Made by a program: the position numbers and the translations under genes | Part shown: piece after piece, positions 24,830 to 33,471 of the stretch | How positions within the stretch are numbered: the first letter of the stretch is position 1 | Layout: each line of letters opens with the position of its first letter | Notes under the pieces: generated by a model | Database searches by the model: none | The model's input: the letters and a program-made list of their open reading frames with translations, nothing else | What the model was told of the DNA's origin: nothing | Assembly (NCBI GenBank): GCA_030682255.1 | Contig: JAUXOK010000028.1 | Coordinates: 186,001 to 250,000 of the forward strand | Length of the DNA: 64,000 nucleotides | Direction: 5' to 3' | DNA from: Bacteroidota bacterium | GTDB lineage: Bacteria > Bacteroidota > Bacteroidia > NS11-12g > UBA955

Positions 24830-27454
24830 TCAACTTCCTTTTATTAGTCTAATTTTATCTTCAGCATCCGCCTTTTTCTGACGTTCTTTTTCTATTACGT
24901 CTGGCTTGGCATTTGCAACAAATTTTTCATTATTTAGTTTTGATTCAACAGATTTAAGAAAACCTTCTAAATAAGCTAATTCCTCCATTTTTTTCTTTAA
25001 TTCTTCAGCTTCATCAATGGCTTCCTCAAATGGAATATACATTTCATTTGTACCTATAATTGTGCTGATAGATTTCAATGGTTTATCTAAATTATATTGC
25101 AAATTTGAGACATTAGCCAATTTACAAATAATGGATTTCCACATTTCGTAAAGATATATATATTCAGTTTTTACGATAACATCAAAAGGCACTTTTGGAG
25201 ACAATCCTTTATTATTTCTTATATTTCTTATTTCTGAAATAATACTCAATGCTTTATCATCAATCACTTTAATATTTTGTGTAAATTCAGGAAATTCACT
25301 AATAATTAAAGGCTTTTCAGCATTGTTTTGATTGAGATTATCATGCAATTCTTCGGTAATAAATGGCATAAATGGATGTAAAAGACTTAATATTTTCTCA
25401 AAATTATTTCTAACTTCATTAAGCGCACTTTCATTAATTGGTTGACCATAAATAGGTTTTACCATTTCTAGATACCACGAACAAAAATCATCCCAAATCA
25501 ATTTGTAAGTATGCATCAAAGCATCGCTCAATCGATATTCCTTAAACAATAAATGCACTTCATTAACGGCACTTTGAAATTTCATTTCGAACCATTGATT
25601 CGATAATTGATTAGCAGCTAAAATATCACTTGACACATCATTATCTGAAACTATTTGCCATCCATTAAGCAATCTATAGGCATTCCATAACTTATTACAA
25701 AAATTCCTACCTTGTTCAATCAAAGTTTCATCATACAAAATATCATTTCCTGCTGGAGCCGATAAAAGCAATCCCATACGAACACTATCTGCACCATACT
25801 GTTGAATCAAATCCAATGGGTCTGGGCTATTACCTAATGATTTACTCATTTTACGTCTTTGTTTATCTCTAACAATACCAGTGAAATAAACATTACTAAA
25901 TGGTTTTTGACCATTTAAAGCATATCCTGCCATCACCATTCTTGCCACCCAAAAGAAAATAATATCTGGACCTGTTACTAAATCTTGAGTAGGATAGTAA
26001 TAATTAAAATCTTTTTTATCACCATCTTTAAATGCATCAAAAACACTCATAGGCCAAAGCCAACTACTAAACCAAGTGTCTAGAACATCTTCATCTTGCT
26101 TAAGTGTTTCAATGGTATTAAGTAATTTCTGAGCTTCTTTTTCTGTTTTAGCTACCGCAAATTCACCTTTATCGTTATACCAAGCAGGAATTCGTTGTCC
26201 CCACCATAATTGACGACTGATATTCCAATCTTTGATATTTTCCAACCAATGCTTGTAAGTATTTTTAAATTTTGAAGGATAAAACTTAATTTCATCATCC
26301 ATTACAGCTGTTAAAACTTGAGGATATTGCTTCATAAATGTTTGCATATTCACAAACCATTGGGTAGATATTTTTTTCTCAATAACAGCATCTGTTCGTT
26401 CACTATGACCAACAGTATTTGTAATAGCTTCGATTTTTGAAACTAAACCTAATTCTTCTAAATCTTTTATAATTTGCTTACGACAAGCAAATCTATCTAA
26501 ACCTACATATACACCAGCCCTTTCATGAATTTTTCCATCATCGGTAAGCACATCAATAATTTCTAATTGATATTTAACACCCATGTTATAATCATTTTCA
26601 TCGTGCGCAGGTGTTACCTTTAAACAACCTGTCCCAAATTCAATATCAATATAATTATCTGAGATTATTTTAATTTCTCGATTAATAATTGGAACTAAAA
26701 CTGTTTGTCCTATTAAATTTTGATATCTTAAATCATCCGGATGAACACAAATAGCTACATCACCCATGATTGTCTCTGGACGAGTAGTTGCAACAGTCAA
26801 TCCTTTTTCAGTAGTACCTATATTTTTAATAGTTTCATTTGTAAATGGATAAGTAACATACACCAAATTACTATTAGTTTCTTTAAATTTTACTTCTTCA
26901 TCACTCAGAGTGGTTTTACCAAGTGGATCCCAATTAACAATCTTAGTACCTCTGTATATTAAACCGTCCTGATATAATTTAATAAAAACATCAATTACAG
27001 CATTACTTAAATCCTCTTCCATTGTAAAACGGGTACGTTTCCAATCGCAACTAGCACCAAGTTTTTTGAGTTGTTCTAAAATAATACCTCCATACTTTTC
27101 TTTCCACTCCCATGCATGACTTAAAAATTCATCTCTTGAAATATCTGATTTTTTTATTCCCTTATCTGCTAACATTTTAACAACTTTGGCTTCAGTAGCA
27201 ATACTAGCATGGTCAGTTCCTGGCACCCAACAAGCATTTTTACCTTCCATTCTTGCTTTGCGAATCAAAACATCTTGTATGGTATTATTTAACATGTGCC
27301 CCATGTGAAGCACACCAGTAACATTTGGAGGAGGAATTACGATTGTGTATGGTTCTCTCTCATCTGGGGTAGAATCGAACAAATTGTTTTGTAGCCAGTA
27401 ATTATACCATTTATCTTCTACTGCTTGGGGATTATAATGCTTATCGAGTTCCAT
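24830..27454 (-). CDS. valS: Valyl-tRNA synthetase
   Basis: A class I synthetase of about 874 residues that charges tRNA-Val. The HIGH-type motif reads PPPNVTGVLHMGHMLNN and the KMSKS loop reads RRKMSKSLGNSPDPLDLI. The editing CP1 domain (TTRPETIMGDVAICVHP) and a C-terminal coiled coil (EEAIDEAEELKKKMEELAYL) are present. ATG 27454 is chosen; the frame stays open to 27514 but a promoter box ends six bases before this ATG. Confidence 0.96.
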   Translation of the reverse strand: MELDKHYNPQAVEDKWYNYWLQNNLFDSTPDEREPYTIVIPPPNVTGVLHMGHMLNNTIQDVLIRKARMEGKNACWVPGTDHASIATEAKVVKMLADKGIKKSDISRDEFLSHAWEWKEKYGGIILEQLKKLGASCDWKRTRFTMEEDLSNAVIDVFIKLYQDGLIYRGTKIVNWDPLGKTTLSDEEVKFKETNSNLVYVTYPFTNETIKNIGTTEKGLTVATTRPETIMGDVAICVHPDDLRYQNLIGQTVLVPIINREIKIISDNYIDIEFGTGCLKVTPAHDENDYNMGVKYQLEIIDVLTDDGKIHERAGVYVGLDRFACRKQIIKDLEELGLVSKIEAITNTVGHSERTDAVIEKKISTQWFVNMQTFMKQYPQVLTAVMDDEIKFYPSKFKNTYKHWLENIKDWNISRQLWWGQRIPAWYNDKGEFAVAKTEKEAQKLLNTIETLKQDEDVLDTWFSSWLWPMSVFDAFKDGDKKDFNYYYPTQDLVTGPDIIFFWVARMVMAGYALNGQKPFSNVYFTGIVRDKQRRKMSKSLGNSPDPLDLIQQYGADSVRMGLLLSAPAGNDILYDETLIEQGRNFCNKLWNAYRLLNGWQIVSDNDVSSDILAANQLSNQWFEMKFQSAVNEVHLLFKEYRLSDALMHTYKLIWDDFCSWYLEMVKPIYGQPINESALNEVRNNFEKILSLLHPFMPFITEELHDNLNQNNAEKPLIISEFPEFTQNIKVIDDKALSIISEIRNIRNNKGLSPKVPFDVIVKTEYIYLYEMWKSIICKLANVSNLQYNLDKPLKSISTIIGTNEMYIPFEEAIDEAEELKKKMEELAYLEGFLKSVESKLNNEKFVANAKPDVIEKERQKKADAEDKIRLIKGS

Positions 27455-27460
27455 AAAGTG

Positions 27461-27468
27461 CAAAAATA
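27461..27468 (-). promoter_or_regulatory. valS -7 promoter element TATTTTTG, possibly leaderless
   Basis: On the minus strand TATTTTTG is followed by six bases (CACTTT) and the valS ATG, the same spacing as at 19692 and 50556. Transcription would start at about the A of ATG. Confidence 0.45.
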
Positions 27469-27519
27469 GAAATAAATCATCAATGCCTGAAATTATATTC
27501 AGACAATTGAGCAATGTGT

Positions 27520-28251
27520 TTACCTCCCTATCAAATTATCTAAAACAATAGCTGTACTAATAGCTGCATTAAGAGATTCAGCTCCTCCATATTTTGGAAT
27601 TGTAAGTTGGAAATTAGATTGTTTAATTATCTCATTGTTTATACCATGACCTTCATTTCCAATAACAATTAAGCCTTTATTTGTTGAATCGAATTGATGA
27701 ACATCAGTTCCATTAAAAGTTGTAACCAACAATGGCAATTCAAATTGTTTTGCAAACTTTAAAATATCATCATAAACAACATTTACCCTAACAAAACTTC
27801 CCATGGAAGCATTGATTACTTTTGGACTATAAACATCTGTACATCCTTTACTGCAAACTATTTGTTTGATGCCATACCAATCAGCAATTCTTATAATAGT
27901 ACCCAAATTACCTGGATCTTGAATTTCATCTAATGCTAATACAAAACCATCATCAACTTGAATTGTTTTTTGTTTTGGTATTTCAACAATCGCTAATGCA
28001 TTTTGAGGTGTTTGATGAAATGATATGAGATTTAAATCCTCTTTACTAATATTAAAAATAAGTTGATTATCAATTGTATTTTTATAATCATCTAACAACA
28101 AGTCTGTTACAAATACTTTATGAATTTTAAAATGGCTTTTCAACAATTCTGCAATACTTTTTTCGCCTTCTACCACAAAATGGTCATATTTTTGTCTCTG
28201 TTTTTTATCTTGCAGCGACTTAATATATTTTACACTAGCTTTACTAATCAT
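27520..28251 (-). CDS. TrmH/SpoU-family RNA 2'-O-methyltransferase
   Basis: A 243-residue SPOUT methyltransferase. After an N-terminal substrate-binding domain come the three SpoU motifs: DEIQDPGNLGTIIRIADWYG, VIGNEGHGI and SLNAAISTAIVLDNL, which form the trefoil knot that binds SAM. The family methylates ribose 2'-OH in tRNA or rRNA; the exact site is not visible. A divergent gene (tamL) starts 12 bases away, a pairing I recall from other Bacteroidota. Its promoter may be CAAATCTA (28299-28306, minus) inside tamL. Confidence 0.9.
   Translation of the reverse strand: MISKASVKYIKSLQDKKQRQKYDHFVVEGEKSIAELLKSHFKIHKVFVTDLLLDDYKNTIDNQLIFNISKEDLNLISFHQTPQNALAIVEIPKQKTIQVDDGFVLALDEIQDPGNLGTIIRIADWYGIKQIVCSKGCTDVYSPKVINASMGSFVRVNVVYDDILKFAKQFELPLLVTTFNGTDVHQFDSTNKGLIVIGNEGHGINNEIIKQSNFQLTIPKYGGAESLNAAISTAIVLDNLIGR
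28187..28194 (+). promoter_or_regulatory. tamL -7 promoter element candidate inside trmH
   Basis: TATTTTTG on the plus strand, 70 bases before the proposed tamL TTG start and within the coding sequence of the divergent methyltransferase gene. It supports the late start of tamL over the earlier ATGs at 28120 and 28180. Confidence 0.4.
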
Positions 28252-28263
28252 GGCTTTATAGCT

Positions 28264-30597
28264 TTGTTGGGTCTATTGTTGTTGTTTTTTAACAGTTGCA
28301 AATCTACCAAATTAGTTCCCCAAGACCAACATCTTTTAGTTAAAAATAAAATTAAAACTATCGATAATTCTAACAACATCTTAAATAAAGTAATTTCATC
28401 ATTAGACAATAATCAATCCCTTTATATCAAACACAAACCTAATCGAAGAATACTAGTATTAGGTCAATTTTATTTAAAACTATATAATTTTGGTAGTTCC
28501 AAAAAAAATCCAAATAAAAACGAATCCAAATCATGGCGAAGATATTTCAGAAAAATTGGCGAATCTCCAGTTATTTTAGATTCAAACGAAGTTAATAAAT
28601 CTGAACTTAATATTCAAAAATATTTAGTTAATAAAGGGTTTTTAAATGCAGAAGTTACAAGTCAAATTAAATATCGAAGAAAAAAAGCAATTGTTACATA
28701 CACCATAAATCCTCAAACACCATTTCTAATCAAGCAAGTTAACTTTTTTGCTGATGATAGTGAAATTGACCAAATATTGAATTCCAAAATCAATCAATCT
28801 TTTTTAGTAATTGGACAAAATTTAGATATTGATATTATTTCTAAAGAAAGAAATAGAATTCATAACATGATGAGAAACATCGGTTACTATGAATTTTCAA
28901 AAGAGGTTATAGATTTTGAATTAGACACTTTCAAGCAAAACAATCATGTGGTTATTAATGTATATGTTTCAAATAAAATTGATGGAACACGTTTTATTAA
29001 AAAAAGAATTAATCAAGTATATGTAACATTTGAAAATGATACTAATACGCATTTTACTTCCAAGCCAATGTTATATAAGGACATTATTTTTAGCCTGAAT
29101 GGATATCCAATCAAACCATTTGTAATTGCAAATTTAATCAGCATAAAAAAAGACTCATTATTCAATCAATTTGAATTAGAAAATACATATACAAGATTGA
29201 GTGAATTACCTATTTTCAAATTCATTGAAATAACTTTTAAACGAAATGAAAATGACTCTCAAAATACACTGAATGCTTTTATTACTCTAAGAACAAATTT
29301 AAGACAAACGCTATCTATCGAACCTCAGGGAATTGTTTCTCAATTAAATAGAATTCAAAACACGAATTTTGGTTCCACTTCTTATGGAATAGCAAACAGT
29401 TTAATTTGGTCTCATCGCAATATTTTCCACAATGCTGAATTACTTGAAGTAAGTACGAATACCCGAATTGAATCTCAATTATTTAAAGACCCAAGCAATC
29501 CATCACAATTAGTTTATACCAATTTAGCTGTTCAACAAAGTTTGAATTTAAGTTTAATAATTCCTAAATCTTCATTACTTAAACCAATTGAAAAATGGCG
29601 TTCCATAAAATCGATTAAAACAATCTTTAACTTATCATATCTATACGAATACAATCCTGACTTTGTTAGAAAAATACTACCCCTTACATATCAATACCAA
29701 ATAAATACCAAACGTTTTAATTGGTTTTTAAGTATTGCAGAAATGTCATTTAGCAGAAACAATCTAAATGTAGATTTAAATGGCAGACAAGACAGTGCTT
29801 TCATTAGACGTATTTTTCAAAACAACTTAATAACATCAAGTGGTTTGAGTGTAATCTACACCGATAAAAACAAAACACCAAGTCGAACTTTTTTCTTTGT
29901 AAGAGCCAATCTTTTAGAATTAGGAGGCAATTTACATAGAATAAGCAGAAGATTTATAGATGGTGAAAAAAGGCAAGATACCTCTTATCAAATCCTTAAA
30001 GTAAATTATTTTCAATATGCAAAATCAGAGATTGATGTTAGATGTAGTACTAAAATAAACGACCGTTCATCTACCGCTTTCCGTTTTAATATTGGAGCTA
30101 TTTATCCATATGGAAACACAAAAGAAGTGGCTTTTGATAAATTATTTTTCATAGGCGGTGCAAATAGCTTAAGAGGCTGGCGACCAAGAACCATTGGACC
30201 AGGGTCTTACTCATCAACATCTAATAATTTTAGAATTGATAGAGCTGGGGATCTAATTATGCAAAGCAGTATTGAATATCGTTTTGATCTTATTCAAAGC
30301 AGACTAGAGGGTGCATTTTTCGCAGATGCAGGCAATGTTTTTATTATGAGAAACATCAATGGTGTTGATCCTACTAAACTATTTAATGCATCTAGTTTTT
30401 ACAGAGACATTGGAGCAAACGGTGGTATCGGATTGAGAATAGATTTTCAATTCTTTTTATTTAGACTCGATTATGGATTTCAAATTCATAACCCTGAATT
30501 GGATAATAATGAGAAATGGGTAATTAGAAAATTTGCAAAAGATCAATATTTTTCTAAATATGGGATGCTTAATTTTGGTATAGGATATCCTTTTTAA
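28264..30597 (+). CDS. tamL: TamL: lipoprotein-type TamA/BamA outer-membrane protein
   Basis: An outer-membrane protein of the Omp85 superfamily, about 777 residues. With TTG 28264 as start it has a lipoprotein signal ending in FFNSC (lipobox Cys), the trait that separates Bacteroidota TamL from classical TamA. POTRA-like repeats fill about residues 60-330. The C-terminal half is a beta barrel with the conserved LRGW-type motif (GGANSLRGWRP) and a final ISxF-like strand ending in FGIGYPF. It helps insert outer-membrane proteins or maintain the envelope with a TamB partner, which is not in this window. No ATG lies between the divergent gene and the lipobox. Confidence 0.85.
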   Translation: MLGLLLLFFNSCKSTKLVPQDQHLLVKNKIKTIDNSNNILNKVISSLDNNQSLYIKHKPNRRILVLGQFYLKLYNFGSSKKNPNKNESKSWRRYFRKIGESPVILDSNEVNKSELNIQKYLVNKGFLNAEVTSQIKYRRKKAIVTYTINPQTPFLIKQVNFFADDSEIDQILNSKINQSFLVIGQNLDIDIISKERNRIHNMMRNIGYYEFSKEVIDFELDTFKQNNHVVINVYVSNKIDGTRFIKKRINQVYVTFENDTNTHFTSKPMLYKDIIFSLNGYPIKPFVIANLISIKKDSLFNQFELENTYTRLSELPIFKFIEITFKRNENDSQNTLNAFITLRTNLRQTLSIEPQGIVSQLNRIQNTNFGSTSYGIANSLIWSHRNIFHNAELLEVSTNTRIESQLFKDPSNPSQLVYTNLAVQQSLNLSLIIPKSSLLKPIEKWRSIKSIKTIFNLSYLYEYNPDFVRKILPLTYQYQINTKRFNWFLSIAEMSFSRNNLNVDLNGRQDSAFIRRIFQNNLITSSGLSVIYTDKNKTPSRTFFFVRANLLELGGNLHRISRRFIDGEKRQDTSYQILKVNYFQYAKSEIDVRCSTKINDRSSTAFRFNIGAIYPYGNTKEVAFDKLFFIGGANSLRGWRPRTIGPGSYSSTSNNFRIDRAGDLIMQSSIEYRFDLIQSRLEGAFFADAGNVFIMRNINGVDPTKLFNASSFYRDIGANGGIGLRIDFQFFLFRLDYGFQIHNPELDNNEKWVIRKFAKDQYFSKYGMLNFGIGYPF

Positions 30598-30629
30598 TTC
30601 AGGGATTGGGTTTGGGAATAGAGGGAGGA

Positions 30630-30657
30630 GATTTAAGATTTAAGATTTAAGATTTAA
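30630..30657. repeat. Four tandem GATTTAA heptamers
   Basis: GATTTAA is repeated four times in a row (30630, 30637, 30644, 30651) in the 84-base gap between tamL and the convergent WG-repeat gene. It is a simple sequence repeat with no evident coding effect. Confidence 0.8.
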
Positions 30658-30681
30658 GTGGGGTCGAGTTTGGGCAAATTA

Positions 30682-31377
30682 TTATTTTTCAAACTTAATG
30701 ATACCTTCTTCATTAATGAATCCGATTTGCCCATTAAACCTTACCATAGCCCAACCTTTTTTATGTTTTCCAAAACGAAATATCTCATCAAAAACGGGTT
30801 TAAAAACTTCTACCCCCTCTGAATTAATAAAACCATATTTGCCATTTTGATTAATCATAGCCCATCCTTTTTTGTAAGCTCCAAAACGAAAGATTTCATG
30901 ATAAATGGGTTTAACAATTTCTTCGCCTTCTGAGTTGATGAATCCATATTTATCCTGTTGATTAACCATAGCCCATCCTGCTTTGTAAGCGCCAAAATGA
31001 AAGATTTCATGATAAATGGGTTTAACGATTTCTTCGCCTTCTGAGTTGATAAATCCATGCCTATCTTGATCTGTTACCATTGCCCACCCTGTTTTGTAAG
31101 CTCCAAAACGAAAAATCTCATCATAAATTGGTTTTACAACTTCTACACCCTCTGAGTTAATAAATCCCAATTTTCTAGACAAACTAACCATTGCCCAACC
31201 TCTTTTATAAGCACCAAAACGGTATACCTCATCATAAGTGGTATTAATATCAGCATTTTTAAACTTTGGCATTGAATTTTGACAGTGATAATCGTATGAA
31301 TTGAATGCAGATGAAGCAAATGCCATAAAACTTAAAAATAAAACTAAAATGGATTTGTGGATTGATGTATTTTTCAT
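30682..31377 (-). CDS. Secreted WG-repeat protein
   Basis: A 231-residue exported protein. A signal peptide (IHKSILVLFLSFMAFASSAF) precedes five WG repeats of the form YDEIFRFGAYKTGWAMV...GFINSEGEEIVKP. WG repeats are thought to make beta-rich binding domains; no enzymatic function is known. Repeats are almost identical in DNA. ATG 31377 is preferred to an upstream TTG at 31386 because the signal peptide begins there. TAAATTTG on the minus strand (31397-31404) is a promoter candidate. Confidence 0.8.
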   Translation of the reverse strand: MKNTSIHKSILVLFLSFMAFASSAFNSYDYHCQNSMPKFKNADINTTYDEVYRFGAYKRGWAMVSLSRKLGFINSEGVEVVKPIYDEIFRFGAYKTGWAMVTDQDRHGFINSEGEEIVKPIYHEIFHFGAYKAGWAMVNQQDKYGFINSEGEEIVKPIYHEIFRFGAYKKGWAMINQNGKYGFINSEGVEVFKPVFDEIFRFGKHKKGWAMVRFNGQIGFINEEGIIKFEK

Positions 31378-31436
31378 AACTAACAATTTAAAAAAACAAA
31401 TTTAAGTAAAGAAATATCAAAAAAAAAGGAAATAGG

Positions 31437-31456
31437 TCCCGCATGAAAATGCGGGA
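31437..31456. repeat. Perfect hairpin with GAAA tetraloop
   Basis: TCCCGCAT and ATGCGGGA form a perfect 8-base GC-rich stem closed by a GAAA loop, in the gap between the WG gene and the cytochrome gene. No T-run follows on either strand, so it is not a classic terminator; it may be an intergenic repeat (REP-like) or an RNA-stability hairpin. Confidence 0.55.
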
Positions 31457-31515
31457 TAGGAAGTAGGGAAAAGGATTTTGATTGAAGATTTTTGATTGTT
31501 GATATTTAAAACCAA

Positions 31516-32883
31516 TCATCGCCCACCCAAATCTATCTTTTCATCGCCTTTTTGATAAGGCATATAGGTGATAATAAACTGCAACATTTCGTCTGTGGTT
31601 CGCATGCTTGCACCTCCATAATCCAGTCTCTCACCTATGTCTTGTGGTGGTTTATTTGGATTATTCGGATTTTTAGAACTGTTATCAAACTCTGCTTCTA
31701 CTATGATATTGCTTCCTTTTGGTATTTTAACTGGATTTTGAAAGGTATAAAAGTATTGCCATCTAAACTGCCATTTGGGGATGTGAATCAAACGAATTGT
31801 ATCACCGTTTGGTTTTATCGCATATGCCTTAAATTTTGATCCAATTAAATGCATGTGTGGATTAATCGTTAAAATTGAAATGTCATTATAAATACTCAGC
31901 TGAGTGGTATGTTTGGTTATTTTGCCAGCAGGAACTAATAACGGTGGTTCAATTTTAGAAACGCCATTGGTGCCCATCATCAATTCGAAAGTTTGTCTTT
32001 TGGGTGGTTCATCGCTGAAATATAAATACAATTTAGAACTATCATTAACTGTTCGTCTTGATGGTCCATAATGAATATCATTGGCAATAAAAGCTCCTTT
32101 TTGGGTCAATTCAAAACCGCCAATTCCATTAGGATATTGCACACCAAAAGAACCAGGCAGATAATTAACGGCTGAATGAACCCTAAATGGCATGGTGCCA
32201 TCATGGTTTTTAAGTTTTAATAATTCAAAAGATTGGGCATACAAACTATCTTGTAGATTTAATATTTTGATACCATCAAAAGGATTGGTTTGCTTGGTAA
32301 AAGCTAGATAATGTCCATTAAAATGATGGACATATTTCAGTTGACCAGGCATAAAGTCAACTGCTTTAACGTATTTATTTTGAGGAATTTCGTAGGGAAT
32401 TTTGATGGTGTAAAACTGATCGGTATTGTTATTTTTAATTTGAACGGATGGAATATCAATAATCATATCTGGCATACCTAAAATTGAAGATTGACTCTTA
32501 ATATTAGGATATTTTAAATTTGTGGTATCACCAGCCTCTGCACCACTTCTGTACCAATTTTGAATCAATTGAATTTCATTTTCTGTGAGCGACCTTTCGT
32601 TGATAAAATGGGAATAGTTTTTATCAGCTGGCCAAGGCGGCATATAACCTGTTGAGGTAACAAAAGCAATCATTTTGGCTCTTTTTTTCACATCGTGATA
32701 TCGCATCAAAGAAAAAGGTCCTGCTCCTTTTGGATGATGACAAGTTATACAATTTTTAAAAATGATAGGTGCTATATCCTGAGCGTAAGTTGGCTTAGGT
32801 TTTTGATTGCAAGCAAACAACAGACTAGTGAGGCTCAATAAAGCAACCCACAGGTTGAATGTATGGCTCTTGAATTGTTTCAT
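31516..32883 (-). CDS. c-type cytochrome with copper monooxygenase-like domain
   Basis: A 455-residue lipoprotein (signal ending LLFAC). Near residue 45 is a heme c site CITCH, followed by HPKGAGPFSLMRYHDVKKRA and MPPWPAD, a pattern typical of the cytochrome part of redoxin-cytochrome-monooxygenase fusions. The C-terminal half has HHFNGHY and NPHMHLIG histidine motifs like the copper type II ascorbate-dependent monooxygenase family. The substrate is unknown. Its start lies 59 bases inside the preceding redoxin gene. In other phyla I recall these parts fused with a redoxin domain in one protein; here they are two overlapping genes. Confidence 0.75.
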   Translation of the reverse strand: MKQFKSHTFNLWVALLSLTSLLFACNQKPKPTYAQDIAPIIFKNCITCHHPKGAGPFSLMRYHDVKKRAKMIAFVTSTGYMPPWPADKNYSHFINERSLTENEIQLIQNWYRSGAEAGDTTNLKYPNIKSQSSILGMPDMIIDIPSVQIKNNNTDQFYTIKIPYEIPQNKYVKAVDFMPGQLKYVHHFNGHYLAFTKQTNPFDGIKILNLQDSLYAQSFELLKLKNHDGTMPFRVHSAVNYLPGSFGVQYPNGIGGFELTQKGAFIANDIHYGPSRRTVNDSSKLYLYFSDEPPKRQTFELMMGTNGVSKIEPPLLVPAGKITKHTTQLSIYNDISILTINPHMHLIGSKFKAYAIKPNGDTIRLIHIPKWQFRWQYFYTFQNPVKIPKGSNIIVEAEFDNSSKNPNNPNKPPQDIGERLDYGGASMRTTDEMLQFIITYMPYQKGDEKIDLGGR

Positions 32884-33358
32884 TTTTGCGAAGCGAAATT
32901 AATGCATTATTTAAGTAATTGATAGTCGGATTTTGAGAATAACTACCAAGTGTTTCGAAACGGTTATCTATTTTTCCTGAATATAGAATCTTTGTTTGCA
33001 TAGAAACTATCACTTGAGGCGTTACAGTTGCTTTGAGCGTTTTTGCTAATTCATAGTTTTTATCCAATAAAATCTGATGATATGGAATACTATCGTATTG
33101 TGCAAATTGTTCAATTTCTGTTAAATTCTGTTGACCACAAAACACATAGTAAACATTTATGTTTTCAAAACTATCTAACGCTTTTTTAAATTGACCTTGG
33201 TATTTTTGGCAAATAGGACATTCTGTGTTTAAAAAATAAAAAACATGGATGCCATTTGTCCAAACAAAAGATTGATTATCCATTGTTTTGATGTCTATTG
33301 CATTCTGACAACGAGTGAATAAAATACATAAAATCAATAAAAAACAACATCTAAACAT
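32825..33358 (-). CDS. Exported thioredoxin-fold (redoxin-like) protein
   Basis: A 177-residue protein with a lipoprotein-like signal ending in FTRC. The thioredoxin fold is marked by FYFLNTECPICQKYQGQF, a CPIC redox motif, and the TPQVIV cis-proline region. It is likely the partner of the overlapping cytochrome/monooxygenase-like gene, supplying electrons or thiol chemistry in the periplasm. ATG 33358 is preferred to TTG 33364. TAAATTTG on the minus strand at 33369-33376 is a promoter candidate ten bases upstream. Confidence 0.75.
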   Translation of the reverse strand: MFRCCFLLILCILFTRCQNAIDIKTMDNQSFVWTNGIHVFYFLNTECPICQKYQGQFKKALDSFENINVYYVFCGQQNLTEIEQFAQYDSIPYHQILLDKNYELAKTLKATVTPQVIVSMQTKILYSGKIDNRFETLGSYSQNPTINYLNNALISLRKNETIQEPYIQPVGCFIEPH

Positions 33359-33471
33359 AATCAATATGCAAATTTAGCGAATAAAATATCTAATTCATCT
33401 GATAGACTTCATATTACCCTTAAATTATCATTTATAAACACTATTTTCGCAACCTTTATAATTAAGAATAC

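Noticed and set aside
28120-28263. Longer N-terminus for TamL from ATG 28120 or 28180
   Set aside because: It would overlap the divergent methyltransferase coding sequence, bury the lipoprotein signal 40-57 residues inside, and start upstream of the promoter box at 28187.
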